Of a stretch of DNA of 64,000 nt, positions 16,800-23,984 are shown one piece after another. A program made the translations under genes and the position numbers. Source of the stretch: Bradyrhizobium tropiciagri. Its GTDB lineage: Bacteria > Pseudomonadota > Alphaproteobacteria > Rhizobiales > Xanthobacteraceae. Where the stretch lies: assembly GCF_018130545.1 (NCBI RefSeq), contig NZ_JAFCKF010000008.1:1-64000 (forward strand). Direction: 5' to 3'. Under the pieces are notes generated by a model. The model saw only the letters and a list, made by a program, of their open reading frames with translations, searched no databases and was not told where the DNA came from. Each line of letters begins with the position of its first letter. The stretch's first letter is position 1.

Positions 16800-17843
16800 A
16801 TGAAAGGGTCTGTTGGATTACGCCCGCTGTTCCTGCTTGCGGCCCTGGTGTCGTTGCTGCCAGTGCTACATCCTGCGGCGGATGCGCGGCCGCAACATGG
16901 TCAGCCCCACAAGGCGCACCTGATCCGGGCTGAATCGCCGCAGCCGAGGCCGGAAGCTCTGGCCATCAATGCCTGGACCGTGGGTCTCGCCGGCGGCCTG
17001 CTCGAGGGCGCGCCGATCCGCCTCGCCGCTGAGATGGCCCGCGTGGTCGATGACGGCGACAATCTGCACGTTCTGCCCGTGGTGACGCGTGGGCCCGTGG
17101 AGAATCTGAACTCGCTGCTGTATCTGCGCGGCATCGACGCGGCGATTATCAATTCCGATGCACTGGAGGAATACAAGAGCCAGGTGCCGGACATCCAGCG
17201 GCGGATCGCCTACGTCCTGAATCTGTTTCCGTCCGAGCTGCATGTCTTCGTTCGGCCGGAAATCAAGAGCCTGAGCGATCTCGCCGGCAAGAAGGTGAAC
17301 TTCAACAGCCAGGGGACCGCCGCGGCCTATTCGGGTCCGCTGATCTTCAGCCGCCTCGGCATCGAGGTCGAGAAGACGTTCATTCCGCACCAGGTCGCGC
17401 TCGAGCAGATGCGCAAAGGCGAGATGGCGGCCGTCGTGTTCATCACCTCAAAGCCGGTCGATGCATTCGTGAAGGGACGATTTGAAGCCGGCTTCAAGTT
17501 CCTGCCGGTCCCGTATGACAGCAAGTTCGAGGACTATTATCTGCCGGCGGCTCTCGATGCCGCCGATTACCCGAACCTGATCAAGCAGGGTGATCGCGTC
17601 GCCACGATATCCGTACCGACCGTGTTGGTTGCCTTCAATTGGCCGGCCAACAGCAACCGCTTCGAGCGCGTTGCACGGTTTGTCGACCACCTGTTCTCGC
17701 GTATCGACAAGCTGCAGGGACCGGGCTTCGACCCGAAGTGGAAATCGATCAACCTCGGAGCGACGGTGCCGGGTCTGCCGCGCTTCCCCGCCGCGCAGGC
17801 CTGGCTCGATCGCCAGGCGCACACGACACGGGCATCGCAATGA
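16800..17843 (+). CDS. TAXI-family (TRAP-associated) solute-binding protein
   Basis: 347 residues with a signal peptide (RPLFLLAALVSLLPVLHPAADA) and a TAXI/NMT1-like binding fold: LAAEMARVV near residue 70, LRGIDAAIINSDALEEY, LHVFVRPEIKSLSDLAGKKVNF and GSGPLIFSRLGIEV-like elements. TAXI proteins capture dicarboxylates or other acids for TRAP transporters, but no DctQ/DctM membrane gene is nearby, so it may act as a sensor or a structural binding protein in this cluster. AAAGGAG lies 7 nt before ATG 16800. Its stop overlaps the next start (ATGA at 17840-17843), showing tight co-translation. Confidence 0.88.
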   Translation: MKGSVGLRPLFLLAALVSLLPVLHPAADARPQHGQPHKAHLIRAESPQPRPEALAINAWTVGLAGGLLEGAPIRLAAEMARVVDDGDNLHVLPVVTRGPVENLNSLLYLRGIDAAIINSDALEEYKSQVPDIQRRIAYVLNLFPSELHVFVRPEIKSLSDLAGKKVNFNSQGTAAAYSGPLIFSRLGIEVEKTFIPHQVALEQMRKGEMAAVVFITSKPVDAFVKGRFEAGFKFLPVPYDSKFEDYYLPAALDAADYPNLIKQGDRVATISVPTVLVAFNWPANSNRFERVARFVDHLFSRIDKLQGPGFDPKWKSINLGATVPGLPRFPAAQAWLDRQAHTTRASQ

Positions 17844-18472
17844 ACAGACTTGCCGCCCCGCTGGTTGCTGCAATCGCCGTCATCGACGGCATTGCCCTGG
17901 CGCAAAGGGTGGAAGATCCCATGGCGCAGCTTCGGGCCTGCTCGCAGCTGGGGCACGACGCGCGTCTGGAGTGTCTCGACAAGCTGTCGCACGCCCCCGC
18001 ACCAGCCCGCCGCGACGCGTCGAAAGCCGACAATTGGGTGATCAGCGAGACGATGTCTCCCGTCGACTATTCACCGATCGCCACGGCGACGACACTGGCG
18101 GGTGTTGGTTCGGCGGAATCGTCGATGAAGCTGTCGATCCGGTGCCGCAGCGGGCGGACAGAACTGTCCTTTGCGGGACCCGCGATCTCGGGCCGCAGCG
18201 ACGGCTATGCGATTTCGTATCGCATCAATGACGGCAAGCCGGCGCAGGCTGCGGCAACCGCGCCGGCGTCCGGCTCCGGCGTCGCGGTCGCGGGCGATGT
18301 TGTCCGTCTGGTGCAATCGCTTCCCGATGGCGCGGTCCTTGTCGTCCACCTCGCAGCCGGTGCCGGGCCTGCCCATGACGCAACCTTCTCGCTCGCGGGA
18401 TTGGACGCGATGCGGGCGCGGATGGCCACGATCTGCAAATGGCCGCTCGCGGTTGCAAGGCCCGGAAACTGA
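17840..18472 (+). CDS. Exported VasI/TagO-like protein
   Basis: 210 residues. A signal peptide (LAAPLVAAIAVIDGIALA) precedes a C34...RLECLD motif (residues 34-47) resembling the AxCAxixDxxxRLxCFD opening of the VasI/TagO family, then DNWVISETMSPVDYSP, a strand with C102, GYAISYRINDGKP and a closing MATICKW. This order matches type VI-associated VasI/TagO proteins well, but no other T6SS gene is here, so an envelope role unrelated to T6SS is likely. It starts inside the stop of the TAXI gene. The similarity is my reading of motif order, not a profile search. Confidence 0.75.
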   Translation: MNRLAAPLVAAIAVIDGIALAQRVEDPMAQLRACSQLGHDARLECLDKLSHAPAPARRDASKADNWVISETMSPVDYSPIATATTLAGVGSAESSMKLSIRCRSGRTELSFAGPAISGRSDGYAISYRINDGKPAQAAATAPASGSGVAVAGDVVRLVQSLPDGAVLVVHLAAGAGPAHDATFSLAGLDAMRARMATICKWPLAVARPGN

Positions 18473-18511
18473 AAAGTGTGTTCGCCGATTTTTTCGAGAT
18501 GGAGATATCTG

Positions 18512-19111
18512 ATGTTCAGTTTTGAATCTGCCCTGAAATTTGTTGCGATGATTGCCGCCGCTGTGCTGGCTTCCACGTCATTGGCGGCGGCCCAGCAAGG
18601 TGGCAAATACTGGGTGCCGAACGGGCAGTCCGCAGCGTACCAGGCGAGCGACGCTCGGAAGTCCGAAAAGCCGCGAGGCACGGCCGAAACACGCAAGCGC
18701 GCCGCATATGCGCGCATGCACGATCCGGCGGCGCCGAAGGGGAAGGAGCATCACCTGATCCTGCAGGTGAACAGCAATGATCCCGCCGCCATGAACCTCA
18801 CGCTCAACAACGCGACGAACGTGGCCGAATATTACAAGGGCCTTGGCGAGAAGGTGAAGATCGAGGTGGTGACGTTCGGCCCTGGCCTGCACATGCTCCG
18901 CGAGGACACCTCGCCGGTGAAGGCGCGCATCGAGGAAATGGCCCTCAGTACGCCCGAGGTGTCGTTCAAGGCTTGCGGCAACACCCAGGAGAAGATGCAG
19001 AAGGCCGAGAACAAGTCGATCCCGATCATCAAGCAGGCGGAAGTCGTGAAGTCGGGCGTCGTGCGCGTGATGGAACTGCAGGAGAAGGGGTGGGCCTATG
19101 TGAAGCCGTGA
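18512..19111 (+). CDS. Exported DsrE-like protein
   Basis: 199 residues. An N-terminal signal (ALKFVAMIAAAVLASTSLAAA) precedes a DsrE/DsrF-type alpha/beta domain: HHLILQVNSNDPAAMNLTLNNATNVAEYY, then VKIEVVTFGPGLHMLRED and VSFKACGNT, where the single Cys occupies the usual sulfur-carrier position. Cytosolic DsrE proteins relay sulfur; exported single-domain relatives are common but poorly characterised. GGAGA lies upstream of ATG 18512. It is the last gene of the 14.3-19.1 kb cluster, 39 nt after the VasI-like gene. Confidence 0.8.
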   Translation: MFSFESALKFVAMIAAAVLASTSLAAAQQGGKYWVPNGQSAAYQASDARKSEKPRGTAETRKRAAYARMHDPAAPKGKEHHLILQVNSNDPAAMNLTLNNATNVAEYYKGLGEKVKIEVVTFGPGLHMLREDTSPVKARIEEMALSTPEVSFKACGNTQEKMQKAENKSIPIIKQAEVVKSGVVRVMELQEKGWAYVKP

Positions 19112-19282
19112 GCTGCAGCGCCAGCTTGCGTTGAAGACCCCTAAGCGGGCGCGGACCGGAAATCGGCGCAAATCCGCCAGTTCGGCGGGCGGCGCTGCCC
19201 GGCCGCGTCGGCAATCGCATTGACGCCGCGCATTGGCTCCGCCAAGCTCCGGGAAAATCAAAAACAACCCCGGGGAAACGCC

Positions 19283-20623
19283 ATGCTCCGCGCCGAAGAC
19301 AACAAGTTCCTCACCGAGTCGAATGCGGGAACGGGGATGGGCGAGTTGCTGCGCCGGTTCTGGATTCCGGTGCTGCTCTCGGAAGAACTGCCGGAGCCGG
19401 ACAGCGATCCGAAGAAGATCGTCGTGATGGGCGAGGAGCTGCTCGCCTTCCGCGACAGCAGAGGCGTCGTCGGAATCATCGATCAATACTGCCCGCATCG
19501 CGGCGCCAATCTCTGGCTCGGCCGCAACGAGGAATGCGGCATCCGCTGCGTCTATCACGGCTGGAAGTTCGACACCGACGGCCGCTGCGTCGACATGCCG
19601 ACGTCCTATCCGGACCTCAACGCCAAGGACCTGATCCGCATCAAGTCCTATCCAGTGCGCGAGTGGGGCGAGATGATCTGGGCCTATATGGGCCCGGCCG
19701 ATCAGATGCCCGAATTGCCGGCGCTGGAGATGGCGCTGCTGCCGGCCTCGCATCGCTTCGTCACCAAGAAATGGCAGGACTGCAACTGGGTGCAGGCGGT
19801 CGAAGGCTCGATCGACACCGCGCATTTCACCTTCGCGCATCTCTCCTTCGAGAAGGAGGAGAACGAGATCCTCGACATCAAGAAGCATTTCGTGAATCCG
19901 CTGACGCGGGTCGCGACCGACCACATGCGCTGGATCGCCGAGGACCCGCGCCCGGTAATCAAGATCAATCCGCATGAGGCGGGGCTGACGGTGGCGGGTG
20001 GACGGCTCACCGGCAGCGACAATATCTACTGGCGCATCGCCCAGTTCCTGATGCCGTTCCACAGTTACGCGCCGAGCTCGATGCCGGGCGAGAACATGTT
20101 CGGCCAGACCTTCGTGCCGGTCACCGACACCAATTGCTGGATCTACACCTATGCGTGGAATCCCGACCGTCCGCTGACCGAGGCCGAGCGCGAGGGCTAC
20201 GCCAACGGCAACGGCGTGATGGCCGTCGTCGACGAGAATTACGTGCCGCTGCGCAACAAGGCAAACGACTATCTGATCGACCGCAAGCTGCAGCGGACCA
20301 AGAGCTACACCGGCATCAAGGGTGTCTCCGAGCAGGACGCGGCGGTGCAGGACAGCCAGGGCCCGATCGCCGACCGCACCCGCGAGCATCTCGGCCCGAC
20401 CGATCTCGGCATCCTGCATTTCCGCAAGCTGGTGTTGGAGGCGGCCCGCGCGCTGCAAAAGGGTGAGGCGCCGCCGCATGCGGCGCATCAGGATCGCTAC
20501 ACCGTGCGCTCCGGCGCTTGCGTCACCAGCAAGACCAAGGACCTGACCGCGGTCATGATCGAACGCTTCGGCGATCCCTCAGGCTTCGTCGGCGGTCCCG
20601 GGCAGAATGCGGCTGCGGAATAG
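19283..20623 (+). CDS. Rieske non-heme iron oxygenase, alpha subunit
   Basis: 446 residues. The Rieske [2Fe-2S] site is C70-x-H72 and C89-x2-H92 (CPHRGANL, CVYHGWKF); the mononuclear iron triad begins D178-x2-H181-x4-H186 (SIDTAHFTFAH). The layout resembles phthalate 4,5-dioxygenase-type oxygenases, which hydroxylate or demethylate aromatic acids. No reductase or ferredoxin gene is adjacent, so electrons must come from elsewhere. I start at ATG 19283 behind GGGGAAA; the frame opens earlier at 19220 without a ribosome site. Substrate unknown. Confidence 0.93.
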   Translation: MLRAEDNKFLTESNAGTGMGELLRRFWIPVLLSEELPEPDSDPKKIVVMGEELLAFRDSRGVVGIIDQYCPHRGANLWLGRNEECGIRCVYHGWKFDTDGRCVDMPTSYPDLNAKDLIRIKSYPVREWGEMIWAYMGPADQMPELPALEMALLPASHRFVTKKWQDCNWVQAVEGSIDTAHFTFAHLSFEKEENEILDIKKHFVNPLTRVATDHMRWIAEDPRPVIKINPHEAGLTVAGGRLTGSDNIYWRIAQFLMPFHSYAPSSMPGENMFGQTFVPVTDTNCWIYTYAWNPDRPLTEAEREGYANGNGVMAVVDENYVPLRNKANDYLIDRKLQRTKSYTGIKGVSEQDAAVQDSQGPIADRTREHLGPTDLGILHFRKLVLEAARALQKGEAPPHAAHQDRYTVRSGACVTSKTKDLTAVMIERFGDPSGFVGGPGQNAAAE

Positions 20624-20630
20624 GGCACAC

Positions 20631-20676
20631 CGTCGTCCCGGCCGAGTGCGCAATTGCGCACTCGGCCGGGACGACG
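20631..20676. repeat. Perfect 46-bp palindrome (minimal GTCGTCCC-family element)
   Basis: Two 23-nt halves are exact reverse complements, from CGTCGTCCCGGCC through the centre TGCGCAATTGCGCA to GGCCGGGACGACG. It contains one family arm with the nested palindrome and nothing else, and lies in the convergent gap between the Rieske oxygenase and antiporter genes, where its hairpin may terminate both transcripts. Confidence 0.92.
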
Positions 20677-20695
20677 TGGGGAGGGGTAACGCGCG

Positions 20696-22303
20696 CTACA
20701 ACGGAATCCCGCGATACTCGCGGTTCGACAGGCTGGCTTCCTCCAGGTCGAGGTCGCGCTCGATCCGGCGCCGCGTCTCGTCGGTGATCTTGCCGTCGCG
20801 CAGCAGCATGTGGATGAACTTGCGCTCGGAGGAAATCAGCTCCCGGGTCAGCGCGGTGCCGGCCGCGGAGACGTCGTGCTTTTCGGGGTCGAGCGTATCG
20901 GGCAGCTGGTTGAAGCGGATCTCATGCCGCGAACGCAAGAGCTTGATCACCTCGTCGGAGAGCTCGCGGTCGTCGGTGATGGCATCGAGCGATTTCAGCG
21001 CGGCGTTCAGCGCCTCGCGCCGGGCCGCGATCTCCTGCTCGTGCTCGGCGATGTGCTCGCTGCGGCCGTCCTGGGCGAGGCCGAGCCAGCGCACGACAGG
21101 CGGCAGTCCGAGACCGAGCCCGACCAGCGTCACGAAGATCACGCCGAAGGCGACGAACAGGATCAGGTCGCGATACGGAAAGGCGTCGCTATTCGGCAGC
21201 GTCAGCGGCAGCGCCAGTGCCGCGGCGAGCGAGACCGCGCCGCGCACGCCGGTGAAGGCGACCACGAACACCGCCCGCCACGACGGCAGCGGATCGCGGT
21301 CGCGCACCCGCTTGCTGATCCAGCGCGGCAGATAGGTGCCGGGAAACACCCAGAGGAAACGCGCGACGATCACGATCACGGCGACCAGCGCGGTGGCGGT
21401 CAGGATGTCGTGCAGCGGAAACGCCTTCGACTTCTCGACCAGCGAGCGCATCTGGAAGCCGGTCAGGAGGAACAGCAGGCCCTCGATCAGGTAGATGATC
21501 AAATCCCAGAAGAAGATGCCCTGCAGGCGGGTTGCGGCCGAGATCAGCAGCGGTCCGTTCCAGCTCATATAGAGCCCGCAGGCAACCGTCGCGATCACGC
21601 CGCTGCCGCCGAAATGCTCGGGAATCCAGTAGGCGAGATAGGGCGTGATCAGCGACAGCGTGATCTCGACCTGCGGATCCCGGGCGCGGCGGCGGGCGCG
21701 CAGGCTGAGCCAGCCGATCGCGGTGCCGAACGCGATCTCGCCGGCGACGATCACGAAAAAGGTGCCGGTCGCCTTCGGCAGCGAGAACAGCCCGGTGGTG
21801 ATCGCGGCCAGCGCGAAGCGGTAGAGGATCAGCGCGGTCGCGTCGTTGGCGAGCCCTTCGCCCTCGAGCACCACCAGGACGCGGCGGGGCAGGCCGAGCT
21901 TGCGCGCGATCGCGAGCGGCGCCACCACGTCGGGCGGCGCCACGATCGCGCCGAGCAGGAAGCCGATGCTCCAGGGCAGGCCGATCAGATAATGGGTCGC
22001 GGCCGCGACCATGAAGGCGGTGAAGATCACGCAGCCGACCGAGAGCAGGATGATCGGCCGCAGATTGGCCTTGAACTCGCGCCAGCTCATCGCGACGCTT
22101 GCCGAATAGATCAGCGGCGGCAGCACCACCAGCAGCACCAGTTCAGGCGGCAGTTCCAGCGACGGCATGCCCGGCACGAAGGCGAGCACGATGCCGACCA
22201 GCAGCAGCAGGATCGCCGGCGCGATATCGGTCCGGCGTGCCACCAGCGCGGTTCCCGCCAGCACGCCGAGCAACGTGAGAAAGATCTGAAACTTGGCTTC
22301 CAT
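20696..22303 (-). CDS. Na+/H+ antiporter, CPA1 family
   Basis: 535 residues with about 12 membrane helices. Family signatures include LELPPELVLLVVLPPLIYSA near residue 50, the ion-site GAIVAPPDVVAPLAI (paired acidic residues replaced by PPD, as in many bacterial CPA1 proteins) and EGEGLANDATALILYRFALA. The C-terminal cytoplasmic tail (from about residue 410) is charged and helical. It exchanges Na+ or K+ for protons in the inner membrane for pH and ion balance. Monocistronic, convergent to the Rieske oxygenase gene. Confidence 0.93.
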   Translation of the reverse strand: MEAKFQIFLTLLGVLAGTALVARRTDIAPAILLLLVGIVLAFVPGMPSLELPPELVLLVVLPPLIYSASVAMSWREFKANLRPIILLSVGCVIFTAFMVAAATHYLIGLPWSIGFLLGAIVAPPDVVAPLAIARKLGLPRRVLVVLEGEGLANDATALILYRFALAAITTGLFSLPKATGTFFVIVAGEIAFGTAIGWLSLRARRRARDPQVEITLSLITPYLAYWIPEHFGGSGVIATVACGLYMSWNGPLLISAATRLQGIFFWDLIIYLIEGLLFLLTGFQMRSLVEKSKAFPLHDILTATALVAVIVIVARFLWVFPGTYLPRWISKRVRDRDPLPSWRAVFVVAFTGVRGAVSLAAALALPLTLPNSDAFPYRDLILFVAFGVIFVTLVGLGLGLPPVVRWLGLAQDGRSEHIAEHEQEIAARREALNAALKSLDAITDDRELSDEVIKLLRSRHEIRFNQLPDTLDPEKHDVSAAGTALTRELISSERKFIHMLLRDGKITDETRRRIERDLDLEEASLSNREYRGIPL

Positions 22304-22405
22304 AATGGGCTCAATTCGCCCGGAAACCAGCGCCAGTCAATGCGGTCCGGCCGGAGCCGGACCGCGTGTCACAAAGCCGTCGTGGGGATGCGGTTGGCCG
22401 CCCGG

Positions 22406-22780
22406 TCAATCCTTGAGGTCGTAGCGGTAGGACTTCGAGACGATCTGCCAGCCATCGGCGAGCTTCATCGCCACCAGATAGTCGGTGAAATAGCGCGGCG
22501 GCAGCTGGCAGCGCACTTTGATGAAGGCGGTGTTGTCGTCGGAGCGGTCAATGGTGACGATGAAGTCCTCGCGCGGCTTGCCTTCCGCCTTCGCCGACGT
22601 GCGCTTGCGCACCAAAGCGAGCCAATCAGGAACAGTCAGGACCTTGAGCTCGCCCTTCTCCACCCAGCGCAGATCGGCGCTCGGATGAAAGGCTTCGGCG
22701 AGCTTGTCGGCATTGCTTTCGTAGAGGCCGTCGAAATAGGTTTGCACGACGCTTTCGACGCTGGATCGATCATGGCTCAT
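22406..22780 (-). CDS. NTF2-like / putative lumazine-binding family protein
   Basis: 124 residues with a cone-shaped NTF2-like fold pattern: N-terminal helices SVESVVQTYFDGLYESNADKLAEAFH, then strands ending FTDYLVAMKLADGWQIVSKSYR. This is the usual layout of SnoaL-type and Lumazine_bd_2 proteins, which bind small ligands or are enzymes of varied function. GGGAGGA precedes the start. No neighbour indicates a pathway. Confidence 0.85.
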   Translation of the reverse strand: MSHDRSSVESVVQTYFDGLYESNADKLAEAFHPSADLRWVEKGELKVLTVPDWLALVRKRTSAKAEGKPREDFIVTIDRSDDNTAFIKVRCQLPPRYFTDYLVAMKLADGWQIVSKSYRYDLKD

Positions 22781-22878
22781 TGGTTGGTCCTCCCGGCAGG
22801 ATTTGACTGCTAGGATTTAGGCATGATCCGCCGGATAGCGCCATGGCCGGCGATAAAATTCCGTGTGAGAGGTAAGTT

Positions 22879-23337
22879 GTGACTGCATCCGAAAATTCCA
22901 ACGCAAATTCGCATGCAAACTCAGACGATCGCATCCTGACCGGCGAGTGCTACTGCCGCGACGTGCGCTACGAGGTCGTCGACGCGTTTGCGTATGCGCT
23001 GAATTGTCACTGCTCGAATTGCCGGCGCACCACCGGATCGGCGTTCAAGCCGTTCGCAGGCATCGCGCGCGAGAAATTCGCCGTCGTCAGCGGCGCCGAC
23101 GCTCTCCTGATCTACGGCGATGCCGTGACCCACGACGCGCATTGCGGCCGCTGCGGGTCGCTGCTCTATTCGCAGGTCCGCGACGGCGCCTATGTCCATG
23201 TCACGATGGGCACGCTGCGCGAAGCGCCGGCGATCCGACCGAGCGCGCATATCTTCGTCGGCTCCAAGGCGCCGTGGTACGAGATTTCGGACGAGCTGCC
23301 GCAATATCAGGGGCACGTGACGCAAAGCGGGGAATAA
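22879..23337 (+). CDS. GFA/CENP-V-type zinc protein (glutathione-dependent formaldehyde-activating family)
   Basis: 152 residues. Zinc-binding Cys residues occur as CYCRDVRYEV, CHCSNCRR and CGRCGS, the standard GFA pattern of a beta-barrel with two zinc sites. Family members are named after the formaldehyde-activating enzyme of Paracoccus, but most, like this one, have no proven substrate. The start is GTG 22879 behind GAGAGGT. A lipoprotein gene runs convergently and ends 6 nt away. Confidence 0.9.
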   Translation: MTASENSNANSHANSDDRILTGECYCRDVRYEVVDAFAYALNCHCSNCRRTTGSAFKPFAGIAREKFAVVSGADALLIYGDAVTHDAHCGRCGSLLYSQVRDGAYVHVTMGTLREAPAIRPSAHIFVGSKAPWYEISDELPQYQGHVTQSGE

Positions 23338-23343
23338 ACCCGC

Positions 23344-23760
23344 TCAAGGCAAGTTCTTGCTTTGAACCGGGTCTGCTTGTGCTGCAGTGGTCTCGGACGG
23401 CCCCAGCGAGAAGGCGAGCACGACGTCGTCGGCGCGCTGCTTGAATTCCTTGCCGACCGCGGTGCGCGCGGCGTCGGCCAGTTCCTGCAACGGCTTGTCT
23501 TGCAGCAGGCTCGGGAAGGTCACGGTAACCGATGTGAGCCGGCCATTGTGCCAGTTGAACCCGACTGCCGGTTTGACCCCGACCATCGCAATCAGATCGT
23601 TCTCCACGGCCTTGGCGTGCTTGAAGCCGTCGAACACGGCGTCGACCAGGCCGCAGCCCGCGGCGCAACCAGCCAGCAGCGCGAGGGCGAGGAGGTTTCG
23701 GGTCAAGCGGCCGGTCGCGCCGGATCGGGCGGATGGAACCGGTGCGCTTGTGCACTGCAT
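23344..23760 (-). CDS. Small lipoprotein of unknown function
   Basis: 138 residues. The N-terminus has a basic segment then LLALALLAGCAAGCG, a lipobox in which the first Cys (LAGC) would be acylated. The mature part (VDAVFDGFKHAKAVENDLIAMVGVKPAVGFNWHNGRLTSVTVTFPSLL) forms a compact alpha/beta domain. ATG 23760 is placed 5 nt after GGAGGAC; longer frames lack a signal. I do not recognise a named family. Confidence 0.78.
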   Translation of the reverse strand: MQCTSAPVPSARSGATGRLTRNLLALALLAGCAAGCGLVDAVFDGFKHAKAVENDLIAMVGVKPAVGFNWHNGRLTSVTVTFPSLLQDKPLQELADAARTAVGKEFKQRADDVVLAFSLGPSETTAAQADPVQSKNLP

Positions 23761-23984
23761 GACGTCCTCCGGATGCTTGTTCTGGTTGCCCCGATCGTGC
23801 ACGAAATGCCCGGCCCAGCCAATTGCGAACCGGCGCTCGCTTCCGCTGACTAATAATGAGGGCGGCATGGTCCCGCGGGCGCGGATCGTGAGCCGCCTCA
23901 CAAAGCCCGGCGCCGCTTTCTGGTAGTTGGGGCTGCGTGTTAGGACATGCCGGATATTGGAAGTCGGGTCCTGGAAGTGTCGCC

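Noticed and set aside
17840-18472. A type VI secretion locus
   Set aside because: Only one VasI/TagO-like gene is present; no TssB/C, Hcp, VgrG or ClpV-type gene occurs in the window.
18578-20488. 636-codon frame on the minus strand across the DsrE-like and Rieske genes
   Set aside because: It covers two real genes antisense and shows only shadow-type low-complexity sequence.
20810-22813. 667-codon frame opposite the antiporter gene
   Set aside because: It is antisense to a well-supported antiporter, rich in Arg, Gln and Asp from GC-rich codon shadow, with no recognisable domain.
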